Shown: piece after piece, positions 37,982 to 48,302 of the stretch
Numbering within the stretch: the first letter of the stretch is position 1
How the letters are laid out: the number at the start of each line of letters is the position of its first letter
Translations under genes and position numbers: made by a program
DNA from: Ignavibacteriales bacterium
GTDB taxonomy: Bacteria > Bacteroidota > Ignavibacteria > Ignavibacteriales > SURF-24
Direction of reading: 5' to 3'
Length of the DNA stretch: 64,000 nucleotides
NCBI GenBank assembly: GCA_003599415.1
Contig: QZKB01000067.1
Span: forward strand, 1-64,000
Notes under the pieces: model-generated
The model's database searches: none
Told to the model about the DNA's origin: nothing
Seen by the model: the letters and a program-made list of their open reading frames with translations, nothing else

Positions 37982-40900
37982 TTGGAAAATGGTGAAGACA
38001 ATTCTGCGGATTCAGCACTTACTTTACCCTCTGATAAAAATTTAACGCTTGACAAATCTAAAATAACCGGTTTTAGTATTCTGTTTGCACCGGATTCTGT
38101 ATTACCTAAAAGATTAAATGATTCTTTAGCCATCGATTCATCCGATACTTCAAAAATTTTGTTAAGCGATTCTGCTCTTGCAAAAATCAAACAGGATTCC
38201 ACTCTTAAAGCAGATACACTCTTCTGGGATTCTACTGCACGTATGGAACAATTTCATTACCAAAGAAAGGATCCTGTTTATACCGAGTTCAGACCTAAGA
38301 AAAAATCCAAGTTCTTCGCTAATCCTTCTCAGGCATTTTATACAAGAACTATAACGTTGGATTCAACAGGAAACTTTGTTGAGGTAAAAGAGAAGATAGC
38401 TAATGAAGAAACAAAAATTCTTATAAGAATTCCTATTGATGAATTTATACAGGCGAAAATTAAAGCAAACCAACGCGATCTCTGGGAACAGGAAGCGTAT
38501 AAGTATGAACTGAAATCCGGTAAGAAAGATTTGAGTGAATTAATTTCCGACATAACAAATATAGAAATTCCATTACCAAGCGCCGGCTTCCTGAGCATTT
38601 TCGGTCCGCCTGTAATTAATTTAAGAATTGGTGGTGCAGTAGATATTCATGGTGCATGGAGGAGTGAAACTACAGAAGGTGTTACTGCTTCTTTAACCGG
38701 TAATACAAGGAATGAACCGGACTTTAAACAACAGGTTCAGATAAACGTAAACGGTACTATTGGGGATAAGCTTACAATTGGCGCCGACTGGAATACAGAG
38801 CGTACATTTGAATATGAAAACCAGTTGAAAATAAAGTACAAAGGTTATGAAGATGAAATTGTACAAAGCGTTGAAGCCGGTAACGTTTCACTTCAGACTT
38901 CTTCTTTGGTTGGCGGTAGTGAGGCTTTGTTTGGTGTAAAGGCTCAATTTCAGTTAGGTCCGTTAAATTTAACTGCTCTCGCTTCCCAGAAAAAAGGTGA
39001 AGTAAAAGAAGTATCAATAAGCGGCGGCTCTACTTCCAACGAGTTTGAACTTCACGCATATAATTATTCAACCAATCACTATTTTGTTGATGAAGTTTAC
39101 GCAGATCCTGAAAGAAATTTATTCAATAAATACTATCGAACAGCTACACCAGAGATAGAAACCAGATTTATGATTAAGGATCTTGAGGTTTGGAAATCAA
39201 AAACAGGACAAAGAGACAGGGCGACTGAAAGACAGGTAAACGCTTATATTGATTTAGGACCAAGAACTAAAGATAATTTAAGTTATGAAGACAGTCTTAG
39301 AAGTGAAAATGTTAAACCTGTTCCCGGTCGGGTTGTTGTTGATAGATTTGTGAAACTTCAGGAGGGAACCGATTATACATATAATCGTTATGCTGGTTAT
39401 ATTACTTTCAAGACTCAAATTCAAGAAACGGATGCGATAGCTGTTGCCTATATAACTGAAGGATCTGAGCAGACGAATAATAAGGAAGATGATGCGTATT
39501 ACGGTGAATTAATCGGAAATGATACAACAACCGCTAAAAGGTTAGTGCTCAAACTTGTTAAACCGGCATATTTACTTTCAACTTATCATCCGGCATGGGA
39601 GTTGCAATTAAGAAATATTTATTCTGTTGGCGGAAGAGATGTAAATGAAGAAGGTTTCAATCTTGATATAGTATATGCAGAACCGGGCAACGAAGATGTC
39701 AATGCCCTTAATGGTCAACCATTATTAAATGCTTTTGGCCTTGATAAAGTAAGTGAAGGAGGACTTGATGGAAGAGACGGCAAATTCGATTTTTACGAGA
39801 ACAGAACAATTAATACCACAACCGGTGAAATCATCTTTCCTGTGCTGCAGCCTTTCAATGATAATTTTCCAGATGTTTTAAGTGCAGATCTAAAATATCC
39901 GGAAATTTATGATACAACCGTTACCGGCGCTAAAAATAAAACTTTAAAAGACAGGTTTCTTATTAAAGGTAAATACTCTGCTTCTTCAACGTCTGTATTC
40001 AACCTTGGTTTTATTGGAGTGGTTGAAAATTCCGTTAAAGTCAGGTTGGCAGGACGTGAATTAGTTGAAGGAACTGATTTCGTAGTTGATTACAATGTTG
40101 GACAGGTAACTATAAAAAATTCTGCTGCTTTGGTTCCTGGTGCGGATCTGAAAATATCTTATGAGCAGAATGACCTTTTCCAGATGGCTTCCAAGACTTT
40201 GCTTGGCTTGCGCGGTGAAATTAATTTCTCGCCAAAGACATCTCTTGGTTTTTCTATGCTTAATCTTAACCAGCAGACTTTAAGTGATAAGGTAAGAATT
40301 GGTGAAGAACCGTTGGACAACTCAATCTACGGATTAGATTTCGGTACTTCTCTTGACTTACCTTTTGTTACAAAAGGACTAAGTGAAATTATACCGACAA
40401 GAACAATGTCTAACCTGCAGGTTAAAGGAGAATTTGCTTATATCAATCCGGATCCTAATACAAAGAAGAGTACAATTTTCGGTGATCAGGGTGAAAGCAT
40501 TGCCTACATAGATGATTTTGAAGGTTCAAAACGTACTATACCGGTCGGTCTTTCATATCCTTCCTGGCATGAACCAAGTCCGCCTGATGAATTGCCTCTA
40601 CTCTCAGGTTCTCTTGAGCCAAATGAACTAATGGCATACAAAGCAAAGAGTATGTGGTATACAATAATTGGACAAGGAGCTGATGTAAATGAAATCTGGC
40701 CTGAAAAGCAGGCTTCACGCCAGGATCAGCAAGTAACAGTGCTTGACTATGAATACTGGCCGAGAAGCCGTGGTCAATTTAATCCGCATCCGACTTTGCA
40801 GAATCCAGAACAAAACTGGGGTGGAATGATGAAATTACTTTCATCCACAGCTTCCAATCTTATTGAAGAAAATATTGAGTTTCTCGAATTCTGGGTGAAA

Positions 40901-43900
40901 CTTAACAGAGCTCCTGCTAATGCTAAGATTTATATCGATCTTGGAAAAATTACCGAAGATGCTATCCCCAATAATCTTCTTAATTCAGAAGATAAAAATG
41001 AAAATGACCTTATTGATGAAGGTGAAGATACCGGTCTTGATATGTTTTTTAATTCGCAGGAACAGACAGATTATCAATCAACTCTTTCTGATCCAAGTGG
41101 TGACGATTATTCTTTTTCATTAGGTAATGCCGATTTTTCAAGAATCAACGGAACAGAAGGTAATGCTGTTTCTATTGATGTTGGCAAATACCCTGATACG
41201 GAAGACTTAAACAGGAATCTTAACCTTGACCAGTTGAACAGTTATTTCCGCTATGAAATATCGTTGGATACTACTAAATATGAAGGCACAGACGTATTCC
41301 AAAATCCGCTTATTACAGGTGGTGGTATTAGGGTTCCTTGGTATCAGTTCAGAATTCCACTTAAAGATTTTCAAAAAGCGATTGGTGATCCTAGCTTTTC
41401 ACTTGTTGAATATATAAGATTATTCGCAACCGGATTGAATGATAGCCTCCATCTTCGCTTTGCAGAATTCAATCTTGTTGGCAACCAATGGCAGAAAGTA
41501 TTAAAGGAAAACCAAACTGAAGATGATGTGCTTACTTTATCGGTTGTTAATATCGAAGAGAATGACACCTACTATGATAGTCCACCCGGTGTTCAACGTG
41601 AAAAGGATAGGACTAAGGCTGATGAAGATGTTCTTAGAAACGAACAATCCTTATCTATGATTGTTAACGGACTGAATGACGGTGATAAAAGAGAGGTTGT
41701 TAAAAATCTTAGGGCGATGGACTTATTCAACTACAATGAGATGAAATTGTTTATACACGTTGATGATAATCCTGCAAATAATATATCGAGATATGTTGAT
41801 TCAACAAACTACGCTGCAGAAGTCTTTTTCAGGTTCGGTTCCGATACAACAAATTATTATGAATACCGGATGCCTATAAAACCAATAACCGATGCAGCCG
41901 CATTAAACTGGTACGACTTATCAATCAAGTTTGATGAACTTACTGCCTTTAAGCAAATGAGGGGAGATTCAGTTTCGGCAACTTCAGTATTCAAGGTTAA
42001 AGTGCCGGGTACTGATGGACATTATTATTGCTTCAAAGGTAAACCGGCTTTAACCAAAGTTGCATTCTTTATGATTGGTATTGAAAATCCTAAGGGCAAA
42101 GGTATGGATTTACCTGTGTCCGGTGAAATATGGGTGAATGAACTTAGAGTTATTGGTGCTGATGATACGCCGGGCTGGGCTTACAGCGCCTCTGCAAAAT
42201 TAAATGTAGGCGATTTATTTACCGTTAATTATAATACAAGTCAGACAGATGCAAACTTCCATAAACTGTCGGATAGATTTGGATCAAGAACGGATGCAAA
42301 GAATTGGGGTGTTAGTGTTGACTTTGATGTTTTAAAAGTTCTGCCGATTAATTTACCGGGCAGCAATTTAAGATTGAATTATTCGCATAATGAACAAAAC
42401 TCAGCCCCACTTTACCAGCCGGGGACGGATATTAAAGTTGAAGAAGTAGCTAACCAGTACAGAGCAAAAGGTGTTTCTGAAGACAGTATTAAGAAATTTA
42501 CAGAAAGTACAAAAACTGTAAGTGTTAATGAATCCTGGTCTGTTTCTAATTTTAAAGTGAAGATACCTTCAAGTAACTGGTTCCTTAAAGATTTTGTAAA
42601 CAACCTGCAGCTTGGTTTTAATTACAATAAATCGTTCAGCCGTAATCCTACTACAGAAGTGTCCAAAACATGGGCATGGAATGGTAATGCGTCATACTCA
42701 TTAAACTTTAGCCAGAATAATTTCTTTTATCCTGCTAATATTCCTGTTCTTGGTTCTGTAATTGAATTGTTTACTGATTACAGGAATGTAAAGATTTATT
42801 TTACACCGCAATCTTTTAACTGGGCTTTAACAGCTTCAAGGAATTATTCTTTCAGCCTTGCAAGAGCTAAAAGTTCAATTCCTACAGAAAGCCGTGATTT
42901 TAAAACTACAAGAAACCTTGGATTCCAATGGAAGATAACAGATGGTGGATTATTAAATTTAAGCACAAGTTATTCGTTTAGTTTCTCTTCATCGCTTGCA
43001 CATTTACTTGCAATTAAAGATGAAACCGGTAAAGTAATAAGGGTTAGAAGTGAAGCCGAAATATGGAAAGATATTTTCACAAAGGATTTCTTCGGAAAAA
43101 ATACACAGTTCCAGCAAAGTTTTGACCTGAAGACTTCTCCTAAACTTCCTTCACTTTGGGATATAGGGAAATATCTTACCTTGAACTTTGGCTATGGTGC
43201 AACATATAACTGGCAAAACAATCTTACACAAAAAGATCTTGGCAGAAGTGCGGGTGTTACAAGCAAAGTAAATGCTTCAATGCAGTTTAAACTGAAATCT
43301 TTGTTCGCTCCCTGGTTCAAGGAAGATGATATTGAAAAAGAAACTTCTACCAAGAAAACTACTACCGGAAGACAGACTGATACAAAACAAAAGCAGACAA
43401 CCGATTCTAAAGATAAGAATAAGCAGCAAGGCAGAAACAAAAGAACTAACGATCAAAAAGTTAATAAACCAGTGGATGATAAAGGTCCAAAGACAGATTC
43501 GCTTTCCATTGCTAATAATCTGCAGACAGATTCACTTTCGGTTGCAAAGAATCAGCAGGCAGATTCATTATCTCAATTTGAATCCGCTAAAATTGATTCA
43601 ATAAAAAAAGCTGAAGCATTAAAAGATTCACTTGCGAGAGAGCAAGCTATTGCTGATTCTATTGAAAATGCAGAACCTAAAGTTTCACCTTTTAAAGTAG
43701 CTTATCAGTATATAAAAGCTTCAGTCCGCTGGCTGCTTTTTGATTATGAAAATATTCAGATTAATTTTTCACAGGATAACCAGTTTCAGGGTTCAGGTTT
43801 AAGAGGTGGTGGTTCAGGACTCGTAAATTTCTGGGGAATATTCCAGAAAAGCGATTACGGTCCAAACAGGTTATTTATGCTGGGTCTTAGCAGTAATATT

Positions 43901-44941
43901 GGTCCCCGTGCTATTGCAAAAGGTACAATTACGGACAACTCTTCACAGAGAAACAGCATAGATCTTAAAACTCAGAGACCTCTCTGGGAAGGTGCAAACC
44001 TTGAATTAAAATGGAAGGTTGGCTGGCAAAACAGTAAAAGTGTTTCCATATCCATTGACAGTACAACCGGAACTTTAACTGCAAATACTCCAACATCAAC
44101 AGGAAGTATTACCCGTTCGTTTGTAGCTCTGCCACCTGTGTTTTTCCTGCCATTTGTAAAAGATGGTATTGAGAACATAAAATCTAAATATAAACCAGAG
44201 AAGGATAATCTCTCAGAAGCATTTAGTGAAGGATTTGAATCTATTTCACTTGTATCAAAAATTCCATTCCTGGAAAAACTTATCAAGTATATTCCGAAAC
44301 CAAACTGGAGCATTAACTGGGACGGGCTTGAGAAGATTAGTGTTTTCAAATCCTGGGCAAAAAGAGTATCAATAAGTCATTCCTACACATCTGAATATAC
44401 GGAAGGGTGGAAGACCGACGTGGACGGTAAAGAGGTGATGCAATCACAAAAGGTTAACTATGGCTTTACACCGCTTGTAGGTTTGAACGTTACGTTTAAT
44501 CAAATATGGACAGGTAACCTTACAGGTAATATCAAATACGGAACAAAAACGAGTTACGATCTTGGTGCAACTACAAAGAATATTACTGAAACAGCTTCTA
44601 AAGATATTGGTATATCGGCAAGTTATTCCAAATCAGGATTTGAAATTCCTTTGTTTGGTGTATCGCTTAAAAATGATATTGAAGTTTCGTTCTCATATAC
44701 TTACGCAAGAAATTCAATTGTAAACCATATTATGAGAGACTCACAAAGAGAGTATCAAAAGGTACCGCAGGATGGAACGATAAGAACGACAATGGAACCA
44801 AGAATAAAATATGTTATTAGTTCAAAAGTAACTTTGTCGGTATTCTATAAAAAATCATCCGTTACACCGGAAGGCGCTTCTAAAATTTCTGCAACATCTA
44901 CAAACGAAGCTGGTCTGGATGTTCATATTACAATTCAGTAA
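37982..44941 (+). CDS. sprA: Cell-surface/T9SS translocon protein SprA (Sov); true N-terminus probably upstream near 37769-37787
   Basis: 2319 aa with SprA signatures (IAYIDDFEGSKRTIPVGLSYPSWH, ELLEFWVKLNR-like segments, GWAYSASAKLNVGDLFTVNYN). Open frame with signal-like sequence continues upstream to 37751. Confidence 0.92.
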   Translation: MENGEDNSADSALTLPSDKNLTLDKSKITGFSILFAPDSVLPKRLNDSLAIDSSDTSKILLSDSALAKIKQDSTLKADTLFWDSTARMEQFHYQRKDPVYTEFRPKKKSKFFANPSQAFYTRTITLDSTGNFVEVKEKIANEETKILIRIPIDEFIQAKIKANQRDLWEQEAYKYELKSGKKDLSELISDITNIEIPLPSAGFLSIFGPPVINLRIGGAVDIHGAWRSETTEGVTASLTGNTRNEPDFKQQVQINVNGTIGDKLTIGADWNTERTFEYENQLKIKYKGYEDEIVQSVEAGNVSLQTSSLVGGSEALFGVKAQFQLGPLNLTALASQKKGEVKEVSISGGSTSNEFELHAYNYSTNHYFVDEVYADPERNLFNKYYRTATPEIETRFMIKDLEVWKSKTGQRDRATERQVNAYIDLGPRTKDNLSYEDSLRSENVKPVPGRVVVDRFVKLQEGTDYTYNRYAGYITFKTQIQETDAIAVAYITEGSEQTNNKEDDAYYGELIGNDTTTAKRLVLKLVKPAYLLSTYHPAWELQLRNIYSVGGRDVNEEGFNLDIVYAEPGNEDVNALNGQPLLNAFGLDKVSEGGLDGRDGKFDFYENRTINTTTGEIIFPVLQPFNDNFPDVLSADLKYPEIYDTTVTGAKNKTLKDRFLIKGKYSASSTSVFNLGFIGVVENSVKVRLAGRELVEGTDFVVDYNVGQVTIKNSAALVPGADLKISYEQNDLFQMASKTLLGLRGEINFSPKTSLGFSMLNLNQQTLSDKVRIGEEPLDNSIYGLDFGTSLDLPFVTKGLSEIIPTRTMSNLQVKGEFAYINPDPNTKKSTIFGDQGESIAYIDDFEGSKRTIPVGLSYPSWHEPSPPDELPLLSGSLEPNELMAYKAKSMWYTIIGQGADVNEIWPEKQASRQDQQVTVLDYEYWPRSRGQFNPHPTLQNPEQNWGGMMKLLSSTASNLIEENIEFLEFWVKLNRAPANAKIYIDLGKITEDAIPNNLLNSEDKNENDLIDEGEDTGLDMFFNSQEQTDYQSTLSDPSGDDYSFSLGNADFSRINGTEGNAVSIDVGKYPDTEDLNRNLNLDQLNSYFRYEISLDTTKYEGTDVFQNPLITGGGIRVPWYQFRIPLKDFQKAIGDPSFSLVEYIRLFATGLNDSLHLRFAEFNLVGNQWQKVLKENQTEDDVLTLSVVNIEENDTYYDSPPGVQREKDRTKADEDVLRNEQSLSMIVNGLNDGDKREVVKNLRAMDLFNYNEMKLFIHVDDNPANNISRYVDSTNYAAEVFFRFGSDTTNYYEYRMPIKPITDAAALNWYDLSIKFDELTAFKQMRGDSVSATSVFKVKVPGTDGHYYCFKGKPALTKVAFFMIGIENPKGKGMDLPVSGEIWVNELRVIGADDTPGWAYSASAKLNVGDLFTVNYNTSQTDANFHKLSDRFGSRTDAKNWGVSVDFDVLKVLPINLPGSNLRLNYSHNEQNSAPLYQPGTDIKVEEVANQYRAKGVSEDSIKKFTESTKTVSVNESWSVSNFKVKIPSSNWFLKDFVNNLQLGFNYNKSFSRNPTTEVSKTWAWNGNASYSLNFSQNNFFYPANIPVLGSVIELFTDYRNVKIYFTPQSFNWALTASRNYSFSLARAKSSIPTESRDFKTTRNLGFQWKITDGGLLNLSTSYSFSFSSSLAHLLAIKDETGKVIRVRSEAEIWKDIFTKDFFGKNTQFQQSFDLKTSPKLPSLWDIGKYLTLNFGYGATYNWQNNLTQKDLGRSAGVTSKVNASMQFKLKSLFAPWFKEDDIEKETSTKKTTTGRQTDTKQKQTTDSKDKNKQQGRNKRTNDQKVNKPVDDKGPKTDSLSIANNLQTDSLSVAKNQQADSLSQFESAKIDSIKKAEALKDSLAREQAIADSIENAEPKVSPFKVAYQYIKASVRWLLFDYENIQINFSQDNQFQGSGLRGGGSGLVNFWGIFQKSDYGPNRLFMLGLSSNIGPRAIAKGTITDNSSQRNSIDLKTQRPLWEGANLELKWKVGWQNSKSVSISIDSTTGTLTANTPTSTGSITRSFVALPPVFFLPFVKDGIENIKSKYKPEKDNLSEAFSEGFESISLVSKIPFLEKLIKYIPKPNWSINWDGLEKISVFKSWAKRVSISHSYTSEYTEGWKTDVDGKEVMQSQKVNYGFTPLVGLNVTFNQIWTGNLTGNIKYGTKTSYDLGATTKNITETASKDIGISASYSKSGFEIPLFGVSLKNDIEVSFSYTYARNSIVNHIMRDSQREYQKVPQDGTIRTTMEPRIKYVISSKVTLSVFYKKSSVTPEGASKISATSTNEAGLDVHITIQ

Positions 44942-45011
44942 AACTGTATTATAGTCTACTTTTTTAATTGACTGGAATTTATTAAACTTATTTCAAACAG
45001 ACAGGTAATTA

Positions 45012-46583
45012 ATGAAAAATAACAAAATCCTTTGGGTAGATGACGAGATTGAATTGCTTCGTTCACATATTTTCTTCCTTACAGAAAAAGGTTACGAAGT
45101 TGAAACTGTTACAAATGGTGATGATGCGATAAGCGAGGTTAAAGAAAAGAATTTTGATCTTATCTTTCTTGATGAAATGATGGCCGGTAAAGGCGGACTT
45201 GAAACGCTTGCAGAAATAAAAGAGATTAATCCGAACATACCTGTAATTATGGTTACAAAGAACGAAGAAGAATCTCTGATGCACGATGCTATTGGAAGTA
45301 AGATAACAGATTACCTTATCAAACCGGTACATCCAAGCCAGGTGCTTATGGTTTGTAAAAAAGTTCTGGAAGCTAAGAAGATTTCAAGTGAATATGTCGC
45401 TAAAGATTATCTTGTGGATTTCAATGAGATATCCCGAGAGATTATGTACGGCCCCGATTTTGATGAATGGATTGAGATATATTTAAAACTTGTTAACTGG
45501 GATATGGAATTAGATATTCATCCTGAACTGGGATTACGGCAAACACTTATCGATCAATGGAGAGAATGCAACCAGGAATTTAGCAAGTATGTTGAAAAAA
45601 ATTATCTGAAGTGGATTAATTCAGAGAAAAGCATAGACAATCCTACGCTTACTACATCCGTTGTAAATGATTATGTAGTTCCACTTATCAAAGATGAAAA
45701 GAATGTTGTGTTCTTCTTTGTACTTGATTGCCTTCGTATTGATCAATGGCTGATGATGGAAAAACATTTAATTGATCTGTTCAACATTGAGAAGAGTTAT
45801 TATTATTCAATTTTGCCAACAGCAACTCCATACGCAAGAAATTCTTTGTTTGCCGGTTTATATCCGTCTGAAATAGAGAAATATTATCCTATTTTATGGC
45901 AGGGTAAAGATGACGATGAAAGAAGCCAGAATAAATATGAAAAGGAACTGCTTCAGTTACTTTTGGACAGAAGAAGACTGAAACTTAAAAATGAACTCAA
46001 GTACATTAAGATTATTGATCCTGAAGTGGGAAGAAATTTTGAACAGAATATTCTTTCTTACCAGAACTCCCAGCTAACAGCGGTAGTAGTAAATTTTCTT
46101 GATATGATTGCCCATGGAAGATCGGATTCTGAACTTCTAAAGGAAATAGCACCAGATGAACCCGCTTACAGATCATTAACAAACAGCTGGTTTACACATT
46201 CATCATTACTTGCAACATTCAGGCAGATAGCAAAAATTAAAAATGCCAAGGTAATTATAACAACAGACCATGGCAGCATAAGAACTTTGAGAGGTGCAAA
46301 AGTATTAGGTGATAAAGAAGCTTCTACAAACCTGAGATTTAAATTCGGAAGAAACCTTAAGGTTGATGATAAGCATGCAATTTACATTACAAATCCTGCT
46401 GAATACAAACTGCCAAAACGCGGGGTAACAATAAATTATATTATTGCCAAAGAAGATTATTACTTTGTCTATCCAACTGATTATCATAAGTATTTAAGCT
46501 ATTATAAAGATACTTTTCAGCATGGCGGAATTTCAATGGAAGAAATGATTTTGCCGGTTATTAAAATGGAGAATAAAGTTTAA
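45012..46583 (+). CDS. porX: PorX: response regulator fused to PglZ/alkaline phosphatase-like domain
   Basis: Receiver KILWVDDEIELLRSHIFFLTEKGYEV...LIFLDEMMAGKGG...DYLIKPVHPSQVL; PglZ VVFFFVLDCLRIDQWLMM...TPYARNSLFAGLYP...ITTDHGSIR. Confidence 0.93.
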   Translation: MKNNKILWVDDEIELLRSHIFFLTEKGYEVETVTNGDDAISEVKEKNFDLIFLDEMMAGKGGLETLAEIKEINPNIPVIMVTKNEEESLMHDAIGSKITDYLIKPVHPSQVLMVCKKVLEAKKISSEYVAKDYLVDFNEISREIMYGPDFDEWIEIYLKLVNWDMELDIHPELGLRQTLIDQWRECNQEFSKYVEKNYLKWINSEKSIDNPTLTTSVVNDYVVPLIKDEKNVVFFFVLDCLRIDQWLMMEKHLIDLFNIEKSYYYSILPTATPYARNSLFAGLYPSEIEKYYPILWQGKDDDERSQNKYEKELLQLLLDRRRLKLKNELKYIKIIDPEVGRNFEQNILSYQNSQLTAVVVNFLDMIAHGRSDSELLKEIAPDEPAYRSLTNSWFTHSSLLATFRQIAKIKNAKVIITTDHGSIRTLRGAKVLGDKEASTNLRFKFGRNLKVDDKHAIYITNPAEYKLPKRGVTINYIIAKEDYYFVYPTDYHKYLSYYKDTFQHGGISMEEMILPVIKMENKV

Positions 46584-47014
46584 TGCAGCTTCCGGTAACA
46601 AAAAAGGCAAATTCACCGGAAGAGACTTTTAAATTAGCATCTGAGTTTGCCGCATCACTTAAAGCAGGAGATGTTATTGCGTTAAACGGAGAACTTGGTG
46701 CAGGTAAAACATTCTTCGTCAAAAGTGTGCTTCAGTATTTTGAAATCGGAAATGTTAACAGTCCTACCTTCGCAATTGTTAACCAGTTTGAGGGGAAGGT
46801 AAAAGTAAATCATTTTGACTTTTACAGGGTGAACGCAATTAACGAGCTTCATGATATTGGGTTTGAAGATTACCTTGATGATGAATCCATTACATTTATT
46901 GAGTGGGCCAATCTGGCCAGGGAAATCCTTCCTCATAAAAGAATTGAAGTTGATATAAAAATAATTGATGAATTTGTACGCGAATTTACTTTTATTGAAT
47001 TGAATTACAATTAG
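46583..47014 (+). CDS. tsaE: tRNA threonylcarbamoyladenosine biosynthesis protein TsaE
   Basis: LNGELGAGKTFFVKSVL, VNSPTFAIVNQF, HFDFYRV, ITFIEWANLA. Confidence 0.92.
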   Translation: MQLPVTKKANSPEETFKLASEFAASLKAGDVIALNGELGAGKTFFVKSVLQYFEIGNVNSPTFAIVNQFEGKVKVNHFDFYRVNAINELHDIGFEDYLDDESITFIEWANLAREILPHKRIEVDIKIIDEFVREFTFIELNYN

Positions 47015-47136
47015 CTTTATTTCGCAGATTGTAATCAGTTAAAACCTGATTTGCTTATCGGTAGAGTTTATTTTTCTCCGTAATTTTTCTTATTCTCTGT
47101 TAGAAATATTTTGAATTATTCCTCAATGGTGAAACA

Positions 47137-48240
47137 ATGAAATCATTTTACTCACTACTTATTTTATTTCTAATGATTATGAAAATATCTGCACAAAAAG
47201 AAAATAACCAGCTTGATTCGCTTTTATCCTCTGTTTATAAAATTAACGAACCGGGTGCTGCAGTTGCTGTTGTAAATGATGGTAATCTGATATTCGAAAA
47301 AGGATATGGAATAGCTGACCTTGATTCTAAAAGTATCATTAGCGCTTCTACCAATTTCAATATCTGTTCGATGACAAAGCAGTTTACCGCATACGGAATT
47401 CTGTTGCTTCAAAAGCAGAAAAAAATATCTCTGGATGATAAATTGAATAAGTATTTCCCGGATTTTAATCCAAAGGTTGCGGAAAAGGTTTCCATCCGTA
47501 ATTTACTAACACACAGTTCGGGAATAGTTGATCATTATTCTTATGTTGATAAAAAACAGTTTACGCAGTTTTGGGATAAGGATGTTTATAATGCGGTTAG
47601 ATCAGTAGATTCATCTTACTCTACCGCCGGTTCAAAATATCAGTACAGTAATACTGCATTTTGTTTGCTTGCTAGGGTTATTGAAAAAGTCTCCGGTAAA
47701 TCTTTCTCGGATTTTGTTAAAGAAAATATTTACAACCCGTTAAAAATGAATGCAAGTGATGTGATTAAACCTGACTTTAATATTTCAAACCGTGCTTATG
47801 GCTACGAATTTGAAAATGACACATTTAAAATTGCAGATGCAAAACAAAGCCTCTTCTTTTCTACGCAGGGTGATGGCGGAATTTATACTTCAATAAATGA
47901 TTACCTTAAATGGATTACTGCAATTCAAACAGGCAAAGGAATTGACGCTGATTTAATTAAAGAAGCACAATCAAAACAATTTACCATTGATGCTGCAAAA
48001 GATATTTCTTACGGTTATGGCTGGTTTGTTGCCGGCAATAGCAAAAATATTGTAGTATATCATACTGGTTCTAACGGCGGGTTCAGAACTATAGTGGTTA
48101 TGCATCCGGCAAAAAAATATTCTGTTGTAATTTTCTCAAACCGGACGGGAATTGATTTGGAAGATTTAGTCAGGAAGATAAATAAAATTTACGGAATTGA
48201 TGATGCAGCATTTGTTAAGCTTGATTCATTAATATCCTGA
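47137..48240 (+). CDS. Serine hydrolase of the beta-lactamase/class C family, secreted
   Basis: CSMTKQFTAYGILLL (SxxK), YQYSNTAFCLLARVIEKVSG (YxN), HTGSNGGFRT. Confidence 0.88.
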   Translation: MKSFYSLLILFLMIMKISAQKENNQLDSLLSSVYKINEPGAAVAVVNDGNLIFEKGYGIADLDSKSIISASTNFNICSMTKQFTAYGILLLQKQKKISLDDKLNKYFPDFNPKVAEKVSIRNLLTHSSGIVDHYSYVDKKQFTQFWDKDVYNAVRSVDSSYSTAGSKYQYSNTAFCLLARVIEKVSGKSFSDFVKENIYNPLKMNASDVIKPDFNISNRAYGYEFENDTFKIADAKQSLFFSTQGDGGIYTSINDYLKWITAIQTGKGIDADLIKEAQSKQFTIDAAKDISYGYGWFVAGNSKNIVVYHTGSNGGFRTIVVMHPAKKYSVVIFSNRTGIDLEDLVRKINKIYGIDDAAFVKLDSLIS

Positions 48241-48302
48241 AGCAGCTAAAATTCATTTTGAAAATCATCCGCTAAAAGATAAGTTTACTTCACCTAAAAA
48301 GA

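Noticed and set aside
43333-43690. Possible insertion or frameshift in sprA because of low-complexity sequence
   Set aside because: Frame is intact throughout and the repeats are in-frame; better explained as a disordered loop.
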